Positions 31,677 through 40,184 of a stretch of DNA of 64,000 nt are shown piece after piece (position 1 is the stretch's first letter; each line of letters starts with the position of its first letter). The position numbers and the translations under genes are program-made. This DNA is from an uncultured Gemmiger sp. Lineage in GTDB: Bacteria; Bacillota; Clostridia; Oscillospirales; Ruminococcaceae. The notes beneath the pieces were generated by a model. That model was not told the origin of the DNA and ran no database searches. It was given only the letters and a program-made list of their open reading frames with translations. Location of the stretch: NCBI GenBank assembly GCA_944386225.1, contig CALXAH010000006.1, positions 1 through 64,000 of the forward strand, read 5' to 3'.

Positions 31677-32581
31677 TCTGCACAGTAACCCTGAACCCTT
31701 CCCTGGATTACACGGTGGAGCTGGAGCAGCTGCGGCCCGGCGGCCTGAACCGCACCCGGGCGGAGAGTGTGCGCCCCGGCGGCAAGGGGCTGAACGTGGC
31801 CCTGATGCTCAACCGGCTGGGGCAGCCGGTGCGGGCACTGGCCTTTGCGGCCGGGTACACCGGCCATATGCTGGCCGGGCAGCTGGCCGACGCGGGCCTT
31901 CCCGCGGAACTGCTCTGGGCCCGGGAAGGCATGACCCGGATCAATGTGAAGGTCAAGGCCGGCGAGGAGACCGAGATCAACGGGCGCGGGCCGGTGCTGG
32001 GACCTTCCCAGCTGGAAGAACTGGCCTCCCGCCTGGCGGTGCTGGAGGAAGGCGACTGGGTGGTGCTGGCGGGCAGCCTGCCCGCAGGTCTGCCCGCCGA
32101 TACCTATGCCCGCCTGCTGGCGCCGCTGACCGCCCGGGGCGTGCAGGCGATAGTGGACGCGGAAGGCGCTGTGCTCACCGCCGCGCTGGCGGCCCGGCCG
32201 TTCCTGATCAAGCCCAACCGCCCGGAGCTGGAAGCCCTGGCAGGCCGGGCGCTCTCCACCCGGGCGGAACTGTTCGATGCCGCCCGGGCGCTGCAGGAAA
32301 AAGGGGCGGCCAATGTGCTGCTTTCTCTGGGCGGCGAGGGCGCCGCCCTGCTTACCTCCACCGGCGAAAGGCTGTTCTGCCCCGCACCCCAGGGCAGGGT
32401 AGTGGACACGGTAGGGTCCGGAGACTCCATGGTGGCGGGCTTTTTATCCGGCTGGCTGACCACCGGCCGGTGGCCGGAAGCGCTGTGCATGGGGGTGGCG
32501 GCGGGCAGCGCCTCCGCATTTTCTTCCTGGATCGCCCGCCGGGAACAAGTTTGGGCATTGTACGACACCGTTCTAATATGA
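31673..32581 (+). CDS. fruK: 1-phosphofructokinase
   Basis: The start is the TTG at 31673, overlapping the DUF3169 stop, with GGGAGAGG upstream; the protein then begins ICTVTLNPSLDYTV, the exact family N-terminus. At 302 residues it is a PfkB-type sugar kinase with NVALMLNRLG, the anion-hole motif DTVGSGDSMVAGFLSGWL and catalytic aspartate. It phosphorylates fructose-1-phosphate to fructose-1,6-bisphosphate after uptake by FruA. Translational coupling to DUF3169 places it under XRE control. Confidence 0.92.
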   Translation: MICTVTLNPSLDYTVELEQLRPGGLNRTRAESVRPGGKGLNVALMLNRLGQPVRALAFAAGYTGHMLAGQLADAGLPAELLWAREGMTRINVKVKAGEETEINGRGPVLGPSQLEELASRLAVLEEGDWVVLAGSLPAGLPADTYARLLAPLTARGVQAIVDAEGAVLTAALAARPFLIKPNRPELEALAGRALSTRAELFDAARALQEKGAANVLLSLGGEGAALLTSTGERLFCPAPQGRVVDTVGSGDSMVAGFLSGWLTTGRWPEALCMGVAAGSASAFSSWIARREQVWALYDTVLI

Positions 32582-32589
32582 TACAATAC

Positions 32590-32629
32590 AAGCAGCCGAT
32601 CCCCCACCCGGGCACCGGCTGCTTTTTAT
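32590..32629 (+). terminator. Terminator between fruK and fruA (partial, possibly regulatory)
   Basis: AAGCAGCCG (32590-32598) pairs with CGGCTGCTT (32616-32624), followed by TTTATAT. A weak promoter (TTGTAC, 18 bp, TACAAT ending near 32587) lies just before it, so it could attenuate fruA separately. Confidence 0.7.
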
Positions 32630-32675
32630 ATGGCTTTCCGGGGCTGTGCCCCGATACTTGAAACAGGGGGTATCT

Positions 32676-34622
32676 ATGCGGATCACCGATCTACTCAGCG
32701 CCAGCCGGATGCGTCTGCATGTGGCGGTGGCGGATAAACAGGATGCGCTGGATCAACTGATTGCACTCACACGGCAGGACGGCCTGCTGACCGACTCCGA
32801 TGCTTTCCGCCGGGCGGTGCTGGAGCGGGAGGAACAGGTAAGCACGGCTATCCAGGAGGGGATCGCCGTGCCCCATGGCCGGGGCGCATCGGTGCGCCGC
32901 ACCGGTCTGGCGGTCATGACCCTGAACCGGGGGGTGGAGTGGGGCGCCATGGACGGCCAGCCCTCCGATCTGCTGTTCCTGATCGCCGCCACCGAAGACG
33001 GTACCAGTTATATGGAGATCCTGTCCCGGCTGATGAGCCTGCTTATGGACCGGGAATTTCAAAAACAGCTGCGGGCCGCCGCCACCCCGCAGGAATTTCT
33101 GGATGCGGTGGACCGGGCGGAGAAAGCCCGGTTTGGCGAGGAAAAAACCAAGGAGGATTCGCCTCGCATCCTGGCGGTTACGGCCTGCCCCACCGGCATT
33201 GCCCATACTTATATGGCGGCGGAAGCGCTGGAGCAGGCCGCCGCTCACCTGGGGGTCACCATCAAGGTGGAGACCCGTGGCAGCGCCGGGGTGCAGAACC
33301 GTCTGACCGCCCAGGATATCGAGACGGCTGACGGCATCATCCTGGCGGTGGATCGGACGGTGGACGAGGAACGCTTTGCCGGCAAACCGGTGCTCAAGGT
33401 ACCGGTGGCGGATGGCGTGCACCGACCGGAAGAACTGATCCGCACGGTGCTGGAGGGCCGCGCGCCGGTCATGCCGGCCGGAAGCAAAAAGGCCCCGCTG
33501 GGTGAGCTGATCCGGCCGGCGGGCCTGCCGCGGGCCATCTACCGGCACCTGATGGAAGGCGTGTCCCATATGCTGCCCTTTGTTATCGGCGGCGGTATCC
33601 TGATGGCACTGGGCTACCTGTTCGACGATCCGGCGCTGGGCGCGGTTACCTTTGGTCAGAACACCCCCATTGCCGCGTTCCTGACCATGCTGGGCCGCAC
33701 CTCCATGGATCTGATGCTGCCGGTGCTGGCAGGCTATATCGCCCGCAGCCTGGCCGACCGGCCCGGCCTGATGCCCGGCTTTGTGGGTGGTGCGCTTTCC
33801 ACCAGCGGAATAACCTTTGATACGATCTTCAACGGCACCGCCGCGGTGCCCTCCGGTTTTGTGGGGGCGGTGCTGGCGGGCTTTGCCGCCGGGTTGTTCA
33901 TGCGGGCGATACGCCGTCTGTGCGACTACCTGCCGGATCGGATGGCCGGCATCAAGCCTACCCTGATCTACCCGATCACCGGCGTGCTGTTTATCGGCGT
34001 GTTTATGTGCCTGGTGGATCCGTTTGTGGGCGGTTTCAGCGCGCGGCTCAGCGAAATGCTGAACAACATGAGCGGCGCCAGCCGTCTGGCGATGGGGGCG
34101 ATTCTGGGCGCCATGATGGCGGTGGATATGGGCGGCCCGGTCAATAAGGCCGCTTATGTGGCAGCCACCGGCGCCATGGCCACGGCCGCGGCCACCGGCC
34201 TGCCCCTGACCAGCGCCGCCTATCGGATGATGGCGGCGGTTATGGCGGGCGGCATGGTGCCGCCGCTGGCGCTGGCCCTCTGTGCTACCTGCTTCCCCCG
34301 CCTGTTTACCCAGCAGGAGCGGCGCATTGCCCCGGTCAACTATCTGCTGGGCCTCTGCTTTGTCACCGAGGGGGCGGTTCCGTTTGCCGCCGCCGACCCG
34401 CTGCGGGTTATCCCGGCCTGTGTGCTGGGCGGTGCGCTGTCCGGTGCGCTGTCCATGTTCTGGGGCTGTACCCTGCCCGCGCCGCACGGCGGTATGTTCG
34501 TGTTCCCGCTGGCGGGCAATCCCAAGTGGTATATACTGGCGCTGCTGCTGGGTACGGTGGCCGCTGCGCTGGCGCTGGCTCTGCTGCGCCGTTGCCGCAG
34601 TTTGACCAGATTCCATCGCTGA
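32676..34622 (+). CDS. fruA: PTS fructose-specific transporter, EIIABC fusion
   Basis: ATG 32676 follows CAGGGGGTATCT. The 648-residue protein has EIIA (residues 1-150, phospho-site H67 in AVPHGRG), EIIB (about 163-265, phospho-cysteine C171 in TACPTGIAHTYMAAEA) and EIIC (about 285-640, eight or more helices with GVSHMLPFVIGGGILMALGY and MAVDMGGPVNKAAY). It imports fructose as fructose-1-phosphate. No DeoR-type FruR gene is present; the XRE protein upstream may take its place. Confidence 0.95.
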   Translation: MRITDLLSASRMRLHVAVADKQDALDQLIALTRQDGLLTDSDAFRRAVLEREEQVSTAIQEGIAVPHGRGASVRRTGLAVMTLNRGVEWGAMDGQPSDLLFLIAATEDGTSYMEILSRLMSLLMDREFQKQLRAAATPQEFLDAVDRAEKARFGEEKTKEDSPRILAVTACPTGIAHTYMAAEALEQAAAHLGVTIKVETRGSAGVQNRLTAQDIETADGIILAVDRTVDEERFAGKPVLKVPVADGVHRPEELIRTVLEGRAPVMPAGSKKAPLGELIRPAGLPRAIYRHLMEGVSHMLPFVIGGGILMALGYLFDDPALGAVTFGQNTPIAAFLTMLGRTSMDLMLPVLAGYIARSLADRPGLMPGFVGGALSTSGITFDTIFNGTAAVPSGFVGAVLAGFAAGLFMRAIRRLCDYLPDRMAGIKPTLIYPITGVLFIGVFMCLVDPFVGGFSARLSEMLNNMSGASRLAMGAILGAMMAVDMGGPVNKAAYVAATGAMATAAATGLPLTSAAYRMMAAVMAGGMVPPLALALCATCFPRLFTQQERRIAPVNYLLGLCFVTEGAVPFAAADPLRVIPACVLGGALSGALSMFWGCTLPAPHGGMFVFPLAGNPKWYILALLLGTVAAALALALLRRCRSLTRFHR

Positions 34623-34636
34623 TCAAAAAATGCAAA

Positions 34637-34685
34637 ACGCCCCGCGTCTGCGCCGGTTTCGGCGGCAGACGCGGGGCGTCTCTTT
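34637..34685. terminator. Bidirectional terminator between fruA and pyrB
   Basis: ACGCCCCGCGTCTGC pairs perfectly with GCAGACGCGGGGCGT; the flanks are CTCTTTATG on the plus strand and TTTTGCATTTTTTG on the minus strand. Confidence 0.9.
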
Positions 34686-34692
34686 ATGTGGG

Positions 34693-35766
34693 TCAGGCTT
34701 CCTGCTCGCAGTAGATGCAGCGCAGAACGCCGTCCGGCGCGCGGTGGAACAGGTGTTTTACCCCCTCCTCCACGCCGGTGATGCAGCGGGGATTCGGGCA
34801 GTGCATCTCCACCAGTTCCCGGCTGCTGGCGGGCTTGTCCGCCAGGGGCTTTTCGGTCAGGCCCAGCAGGGTCATGATCAGGGCCATGCGCACATATACG
34901 CCGTTCTGTGCTTGCTCAAAATAGGCGGCCCGGGGATCGTCGTCCACCTCCAGGGTGATCTCGTTTACCCGGGGCAGGGGATGCAGCACCGCCAGATCCG
35001 GCTTGCCGAGCGCCATCTTGTCCGGGGTCAGGATGTAGCTGTCCTTCAGGCGGCGGTACTCGTTGGGATCGGCAAAACGTTCCCGCTGGATGCGGGTCAT
35101 GTACAGCACATCCAGCTGGGGCATGGCCTCCTCCAGGCTGGTGGTCTTTACATAACGGCAACCACTGGGTTTGAGCACATCGTTGTAGATATAATCCGGC
35201 ACACGCAGCTCCTTGGGGCTGATGAGCACAAATTTTGTGTTGGGATACCGTACCATGGTGGTGATCAGGCTGTGTACCGTGCGCCCGAACTTCAGATCGC
35301 CGCACAGGCCGATGGTCAGACCATCCAGCTTGCCGCAGCGGCGGCGGATGGTCATCAGGTCGGTCAGGGTCTGGGTGGGATGTTCGTGCCCGCCGTCACC
35401 CGCGTTGATTACCGGAATCCGGGAGTACATGGAAGCCCGCAGCGGCGCGCCTTCCCGGGGATGCCGCATGGCGGCGATGTCCGCGTAGGCGCTGACCACC
35501 CGGATGGTGTCGGCTACGCTCTCGCCTTTGGAAGCGCTGGAAGAATCCGCGCTGGAGAAGCCCAGCACGCTGCCGCCCAGATTCATCATGGCGGCCTCAA
35601 AGCTCAGCCGGGTACGGGTGCTGGGCTCATAGAACAGGGTGGCCAGTTTTTTGTGCGCGCACACATCCTGGTATTTTTCCGGCGCGGCGGCAATGTCGTC
35701 GGCCAGGTTCAGCAGATCGTGCAGCTCGTCCAGGGAAAAGTCCAGCGGATTGATGAGATGACGCAT
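34693..35766 (-). CDS. pyrB: Aspartate carbamoyltransferase with fused PyrI-type zinc domain
   Basis: ATG 35766 follows GGGAGGAATTGTTAGT. Residues 1-305 are a complete catalytic chain with the carbamoyl-phosphate motif [22 protein letters not shown] and HPLPRVNEI. Residues about 318-357 are a zinc ribbon, HCPNPRCI...[10 protein letters not shown], which matches the C-terminal zinc domain of the regulatory subunit PyrI (CxNxxCI ... CxYCE). The nucleotide-binding allosteric domain of PyrI is missing. The enzyme makes carbamoyl-aspartate in pyrimidine synthesis; the ribbon may stabilise the trimer. It follows a GntR gene at 48 bp. Confidence 0.93.
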   Translation of the reverse strand: MRHLINPLDFSLDELHDLLNLADDIAAAPEKYQDVCAHKKLATLFYEPSTRTRLSFEAAMMNLGGSVLGFSSADSSSASKGESVADTIRVVSAYADIAAMRHPREGAPLRASMYSRIPVINAGDGGHEHPTQTLTDLMTIRRRCGKLDGLTIGLCGDLKFGRTVHSLITTMVRYPNTKFVLISPKELRVPDYIYNDVLKPSGCRYVKTTSLEEAMPQLDVLYMTRIQRERFADPNEYRRLKDSYILTPDKMALGKPDLAVLHPLPRVNEITLEVDDDPRAAYFEQAQNGVYVRMALIMTLLGLTEKPLADKPASSRELVEMHCPNPRCITGVEEGVKHLFHRAPDGVLRCIYCEQEA

Positions 35767-35814
35767 ACTAACAATTCCTCCCGTTGTTGATTTGGCGCGG
35801 CGAAGAAGCCGCTG

Positions 35815-36567
35815 TCAGAATTTTTTCCGAAGAATCGAAAAATCAAAGAAGTTGGTGTAGTAGCCCAGGCTGCGCATGACCGGCAGGCACAGGCGGGTGT
35901 AGCTGACCTCGTCCAGCAGCAGAAGCGCCTCGCCGGAAGACAGCTCCATCAGCCGGCGCATACCCGGCTCGCCGTAGGCGGCCTGTACCCGGGTGGTGGT
36001 GCTGGTCACCACCTGGCCGCACTCCCGTTTGAGCATGTCGAACACCGGCTCGGTCATGTCCAGCTGCAGGGGGTTGGTACCCCGGAAAATGGAAAGAGGG
36101 AAGTAGTCGATGCAGAAGATCACCGGCTTTTCGTCCGCCAGCACCCGCTTGTGCACCCGCACGGTCTGGGTGCCCGGCTCAATTTCCAGCAGACGGGCCA
36201 GCGGCTCGTCCGCGGGCAGGATGTCCACCCGCACATGATCGATGTGGGGCGTATGCCCCGCCGCCGCAATCATGGAGAGAAACTCCACCTTCTGATCCAG
36301 CCGGTTGGGCAGATGCACCACATTCCGGTGGATCACCGTGCCGATGCCCCGGACCCGTTCCACAAAACCGGCTCGTTCCAGCTCGCCCAGCGCGTCCCGC
36401 ACTACCGTGCGGCTGACCCCCATCCGGGCGGCCAGTTCCACCTCTGCCGGCAGACGGGCCGCATGGGCAAAGCAGCCGGTGCGCATCTCCTCCGCCAGCG
36501 TCTGGGCCAGCTGGCTGGAAAGCACCGTGCCTCCCAGCGGTGCGCCGCTGTTCTTTTCTTCCTGCAT
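35815..36567 (-). CDS. GntR-family regulator with UTRA ligand domain
   Basis: The 250-residue protein has an N-terminal winged helix (about residues 15-80: RLPAEVELAARMGVSRTVVRDALGELERAGFVERVRGIGTVI) and a UTRA effector domain (about 95-245, with VHKRVLADEKPVIFCIDYFP). UTRA proteins sense small molecules such as sugar phosphates or amino-acid derivatives. It is directly upstream of pyrB on the same strand, so it may control pyrimidine synthesis or merely be co-transcribed; the ligand is unknown. Confidence 0.88.
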   Translation of the reverse strand: MQEEKNSGAPLGGTVLSSQLAQTLAEEMRTGCFAHAARLPAEVELAARMGVSRTVVRDALGELERAGFVERVRGIGTVIHRNVVHLPNRLDQKVEFLSMIAAAGHTPHIDHVRVDILPADEPLARLLEIEPGTQTVRVHKRVLADEKPVIFCIDYFPLSIFRGTNPLQLDMTEPVFDMLKRECGQVVTSTTTRVQAAYGEPGMRRLMELSSGEALLLLDEVSYTRLCLPVMRSLGYYTNFFDFSILRKKF

Positions 36568-36669
36568 AGATCCGCCTCCGCTTTCACTTCGCGGCCCCTG
36601 GCCGCACGTTCTTTCCAGTATAGCACATTTTGTCTCTTTATGGGAGAGAAACCTGAAAATTTTTCCGCC

Positions 36670-37761
36670 CTACGCCAGCAGTTCGGTCAGGATGCTGTTC
36701 TGGATGATCAGCCCTGCGGGCGTCAGCCGCAGCGGCCCTGCACCCGGCTGGGCATAGCCCGCCTGCTGGCAGCGCCGCCAGAAGGCTTTCTGCCGTTCGT
36801 TCAGCCGCACACCGAACCGCCGGGCCAGTTCTTCTTCGTCCAGCCCCTGGGTAAGCCGCAGCCGCAGCATGATATAATCCTCTCCGCCGCAGCCGCCGTC
36901 CTCCACCGGCCGCGCCGTACCCTCGATAAAAGCCCGGGTGTCGCCCGGCCAGTAGAACCGTTTCCGGTTCAGGCAGCTGTGGGCGGCGGGGCCCAGGCCC
37001 AGATAGTCCTGGCAGTCCCAGTACAGCAGGTTGTGCTGCCCCTCGCAGCCCGGTCTGGCAAAATTGCTGATCTCGTATTGCCGGTAGCCCGCCGCCGCCA
37101 GCTGTTCCACCGCGTACAGATAAAAGTCGGCTGCTTCGTCCGGATCCGGCAGGCCCTCCGGCGTGTGCCGGGCAAAGGCGGTGCCCGGTTCGATTTTGAG
37201 CAGATAGGCCGAGATGTGGGTGCAGCCGCCCTCCGCCAGCAGATCCAGCGTCCGGTCAAATTCCTCCCGGGTGTAGCGGGGCAGGGCCAGCATGATGTCG
37301 CCGCTGATGTTGGTGAAACCAGCCTGTCGGGCCCAGGCCAGCGCCTGCCGGCTCTGGGCGGCCGTGTGGGGCCGGCCCAGCCGGGCCAGGCTTTCGTCAT
37401 CGGCGGTCTGCACCCCCAGGCTCAGCCGGTTGACCCCTGCCTTGCGGAATCCTTCCAGTCTGGCCAGATCCACCGTTTCAGGATTGGCCTCCAGGGTGAC
37501 CTCTCCTTCCGGGACAGGCGCGGCGGCGGTAATAAGCCTGGCCGCCTGATCCGGCCGCAGCAGGCTGGGAGTACCGCCGCCGAAATACATCGTGTCCGGC
37601 CGCAGGGCGGTGCAGTCGCAGTTACATGTTCTCTCCAGTTCCCGCAGCAGGGCCGACACATAAGCGTCGGGAACCTCTTTCTGGCCGCCCCGGCTGTAAA
37701 AATCGCAGTACCGGCAGCGGGCCAGGCAGTAGGGAATATGCAGGTACAGGCCAAGACTCAT
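36670..37761 (-). CDS. hemW: Radical SAM protein HemW (coproporphyrinogen III oxidase-like)
   Basis: The 363-residue protein starts SLGLYLHIPYCLARCRYCDFYS, with the 4Fe-4S cysteines C12, C16 and C19. It follows with the HemN-type GGGTPSLL and RLSLGVQTADDESLARLGR motifs and a C-terminal HemN_C domain. It lacks the extra N-terminal segment of true HemN; such proteins are haem chaperones in some bacteria. SD AAGGAGGGCC would be followed closely by the ATG. Gene neighbours do not add information. Confidence 0.88.
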   Translation of the reverse strand: MSLGLYLHIPYCLARCRYCDFYSRGGQKEVPDAYVSALLRELERTCNCDCTALRPDTMYFGGGTPSLLRPDQAARLITAAAPVPEGEVTLEANPETVDLARLEGFRKAGVNRLSLGVQTADDESLARLGRPHTAAQSRQALAWARQAGFTNISGDIMLALPRYTREEFDRTLDLLAEGGCTHISAYLLKIEPGTAFARHTPEGLPDPDEAADFYLYAVEQLAAAGYRQYEISNFARPGCEGQHNLLYWDCQDYLGLGPAAHSCLNRKRFYWPGDTRAFIEGTARPVEDGGCGGEDYIMLRLRLTQGLDEEELARRFGVRLNERQKAFWRRCQQAGYAQPGAGPLRLTPAGLIIQNSILTELLA

Positions 37762-37937
37762 CCCGGCAGGCCCTCCTTCATAAAAAATTCATGCTTTGTT
37801 TATTATAAACCTTTTGCATTTCCCGTCAAACAGGATATAATAATGACAATGATCCCAAAAATGCGGGTCAGAACCAACCAATCCATATAAGCCCGCGTCC
37901 CTGCGTGGGGCGCTAGAGCAAGAGAGGTGCGAGAATC

Positions 37938-38654
37938 ATGAACGAAATGTATGAACAGGAACAGCGCCAGTACGCGTACGGCGGCGTTGAAACCCTGAAT
38001 AATTATGTCAGCAAGACCTTCGGCTGGATGTTCGGCGGTCTGGCGCTGACCGCGGCCGTGGCCTTCCTGGGCTACGCCAGCGGCCTGACCTGGAATCTGC
38101 TGCTGAGCGGCGGCACCATGTTCCTGCTGCTCATCACCATTGCCGAGCTGGGCGTGGTCATGTACCTGTCCGCCCGGATCCATGCCATGCAGGTGGGCAC
38201 CGCCCGGGCGCTGTTCTTTGCGTACTCGGCGCTGAACGGCCTGGTGTTCAGCATGTACTTCTTCCTGTTTGAACTCAGCAGCATGGCGCTGGCCTTTGTG
38301 GCTGCCGCGGCCTATTTCGGGCTGATGGCGGTGTACGGCCACTTCACCAAGCGGGATCTTACCAGCTGGGGCCGGATGCTTTCCATGGGCCTGATCGCCC
38401 TGCTGGTGGTAGGCATGTTCAGTATGCTGTTCGGCTTCGGCTTCTCCGGCGTGCTGTACAGCGCGCTGGGCATTGCGCTCTTCCTGGGCCTGACCGCCTA
38501 CGATACCCAGAAGCTCAAGGATTACTACTTTGCCTTCGGCGGTAACAGCGAGATGGCGGCCAAGGCTTCCATCTTCGGTGCGCTGAACCTGTATCTGGAC
38601 TTCATCAACATTTTCCTGTTTGTGCTGCGCCTGGTAGGCCGCAGCCGCGACTGA
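37938..38654 (+). CDS. Bax inhibitor-1/YccA family membrane protein
   Basis: The 238-residue protein has seven membrane helices in the TMBIM pattern: NNYVSKTFGWMFGGLALTAAVAFLG at the start and the family signature LGLTAYDTQKLKDYYF near residue 180, ending NLYLDFINIFLFVLRLVGRSRD. Bacterial relatives are pH-sensitive calcium leak channels (BsYetJ); the physiological role here is unknown. SD GAGAGGTGCGAGAATC precedes ATG 37938. A terminator follows. Confidence 0.92.
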   Translation: MNEMYEQEQRQYAYGGVETLNNYVSKTFGWMFGGLALTAAVAFLGYASGLTWNLLLSGGTMFLLLITIAELGVVMYLSARIHAMQVGTARALFFAYSALNGLVFSMYFFLFELSSMALAFVAAAAYFGLMAVYGHFTKRDLTSWGRMLSMGLIALLVVGMFSMLFGFGFSGVLYSALGIALFLGLTAYDTQKLKDYYFAFGGNSEMAAKASIFGALNLYLDFINIFLFVLRLVGRSRD

Positions 38655-38670
38655 TCGCAACCATAAACCA

Positions 38671-38706
38671 ATGGCCGCCCGGCAGCTGCCGGGCGGCCAT
38701 TTTTTG
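38671..38706 (+). terminator. Terminator after the Bax inhibitor gene
   Basis: ATGGCCGCCCGGCAG pairs perfectly with CTGCCGGGCGGCCAT and is followed by TTTTT. Confidence 0.93.
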
Positions 38707-38743
38707 CGCTGCAAAAAATTTTTTTGAAAAATTTAAAAAAGGC

Positions 38744-38772
38744 TTGCATTTTTCCGAAACCCGTGGTATAGT
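38744..38772 (+). promoter_or_regulatory. Promoter of tRNA-Leu(CAG)
   Basis: TTGCAT (38744-38749), 17 bp and TATAGT (38767-38772), about 66 bases before the tRNA. Confidence 0.7.
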
Positions 38773-38838
38773 ATAAATCGCCCCGCAGGACGGGGCAAAC
38801 GAAAAAGCGTAATCGCGGTTTGCCGCGTTTACATATAT

Positions 38839-38925
38839 GCGGATGTGGCGGAATTGGCAGACGCGCTAGATTCAGGTTCTAGTGGGGGCAACTCCATATG
38901 GGTTCAAGTCCCTTCATCCGCACCA
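38839..38925 (+). tRNA. tRNA-Leu (anticodon CAG)
   Basis: The acceptor stem GCGGATG/CATCCGC, D-loop AATTGGCAGACG, anticodon stem CTAGA-TTCAGGT-TCTAG (anticodon CAG), a long class II variable arm and TTCAAGTC T-arm are all present. The discriminator is A and CCA is encoded. Confidence 0.96.
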
Positions 38926-38927
38926 GG

Positions 38928-38960
38928 CTCCCGGACACGAAGGTGTCCGGGAGTTTTTTC
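38928..38960 (+). terminator. Terminator after tRNA-Leu(CAG)
   Basis: CTCCCGGACAC pairs with GTGTCCGGGAG and is followed by TTTTTT. Confidence 0.93.
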
Positions 38961-39000
38961 GTTCTGTAAAACCCGTTCAGGCCGATGCGAAAAGCACAAA

Positions 39001-39032
39001 GAAAAATCCCGGATGCGCAGGCATCCGGGATT
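39001..39032 (-). terminator. Terminator after tRNA-Gly(CCC)
   Basis: AATCCCGGATGC pairs with GCATCCGGGATT around a 4-nt loop; on the minus strand it is followed by TTTTTC. The 24-nt core is identical to the terminator after tRNA-Leu(GAG) at 56174-56197. Confidence 0.9.
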
Positions 39033-39035
39033 TTC

Positions 39036-39109
39036 TGGAGCGGATGATGGGAATCGAACCCACACGGCCAGCTTGGGAAGCTGGAGTTCTACCACTAAAC
39101 TACATCCGC
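39036..39109 (-). tRNA. tRNA-Gly (anticodon CCC)
   Basis: On the minus strand the cloverleaf shows acceptor GCGGATG/CATCCGC, D-arm TAGTTTAGTGGTAGAA, anticodon arm CCAGC-TTCCCAA-GCTGG (anticodon CCC), T-arm GGTTCGATTCC, discriminator T and encoded CCA (39038-39036). Confidence 0.95.
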
Positions 39110-39272
39110 ATTTCGAAGTGCTTATACAGTATACCGCATTCCATGGCAAAAGTCAAATGGTTTCTTGCAGGCGGCAAGAAAATCCGGTGCGGCGCTGGTC
39201 AACCGGTGCGGGGTGTGTTACAATACAGATGACCCCGCCCGGCGGGGCGGAACAGAGAGGAACGAACAGGAT

Positions 39273-40181
39273 ATGACCTATCGCATTGTACGCCAGAACG
39301 GTGACTCCATCGCGGTGCCGCAGTTGGTGTTTCATCAGTTGCCCAACGCCGATGAAGCCAGCGTGCGGGTGGCGCTGTATGTGCTGGCCACCGGCAGCAC
39401 GGATCCCCGGGACATTGCCCAGGCGCTGCATTTGAAAAGTCCCCGGGCGGCGGAAAGCGCCCTGCTCTGGTGGGCGGGCGCCGGTCTGCTGGAGGTGGTG
39501 CACCCGGAGGACGAGCCCGTTACGGCGCCGGTGGAAAAGCCCCTGCCCACCATTGCCCAGATCAACGAGGCTTCGGTGCGGGATCCGATGATTGCGGTGC
39601 TTACCACCGAGACCCAGGCCGCGCTGGGCGTTTCACTGGGCCACAGCGCCCTGCAGCAGCTTGTGGCGCTGTATCTGAATGAGGATTATCCCATCGACGT
39701 GATTCTGCCCTGTGCGGCCTATGTGGCAGGCTGCGGCCGCCATTCGGTGGCGGCGCTGCGGCAGGAACTGCGCCGCTGGCGCGGCGATGGGGTGGAAACC
39801 GGCGAGCAGGCGGAGGCCTATCTGGAGCGTCTGGCCCGCCGCCAGCAGAGCCAGAAAACGGTGGCCGAGATGCTGGGCCTTTCGCCCGAGCACCTCACCC
39901 TTACCGAGCGTACCCGCATCGCCCAGTGGAGCGAGGAATTCGGCTACGGGGAGGATATGGTACGGGAGGCGCTTCTCCACGCGGGCGAAAAGCGGGAGGT
40001 GCGCTATCTGCACGGCATCCTGAAAGCCTGGCACGCCAAAGGCTGGCGCACGGTGCAGGATGTGCGGGGCGGCGGTGCGCTTACCGGCAGCAATGTACGG
40101 GCAGACCGGCCCGCCCCCAGCGGCCGGGATATCTTTCAGCGGGCGCCCGGCCGGGTGCGCCGCCTGAAACGGGAGGAGTAA
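39273..40181 (+). CDS. DnaD-domain replication initiation protein
   Basis: ATG 39273 is preceded by AGAGAGGAACGAACAGGAT. Residues 1-90 resemble a DnaD N-terminal winged helix (RVALYVLATGSTDPRDIAQALHLKSPRAAESALLWW). A first DnaB_2-like segment lies at about 115-180 and a second at about 195-255 (WSEEFGYGEDMVREALLHAG...YLHGILKAWHAKG), the DnaD/DnaB_2 hallmark. It is followed after 3 bases by a DnaC-like ATPase, so the pair probably loads the replicative helicase. Confidence 0.88.
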   Translation: MTYRIVRQNGDSIAVPQLVFHQLPNADEASVRVALYVLATGSTDPRDIAQALHLKSPRAAESALLWWAGAGLLEVVHPEDEPVTAPVEKPLPTIAQINEASVRDPMIAVLTTETQAALGVSLGHSALQQLVALYLNEDYPIDVILPCAAYVAGCGRHSVAALRQELRRWRGDGVETGEQAEAYLERLARRQQSQKTVAEMLGLSPEHLTLTERTRIAQWSEEFGYGEDMVREALLHAGEKREVRYLHGILKAWHAKGWRTVQDVRGGGALTGSNVRADRPAPSGRDIFQRAPGRVRRLKREE

Positions 40182-40184
40182 ACC

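Noticed and set aside
38661..38674. CCAT-AAACCA-ATGG hexaloop before the Bax-inhibitor terminator
   Set aside because: The loop has A1 but C at position 4, and the terminator is at a gene end, not in a leader. It serves as a reminder that the shape can arise by chance.
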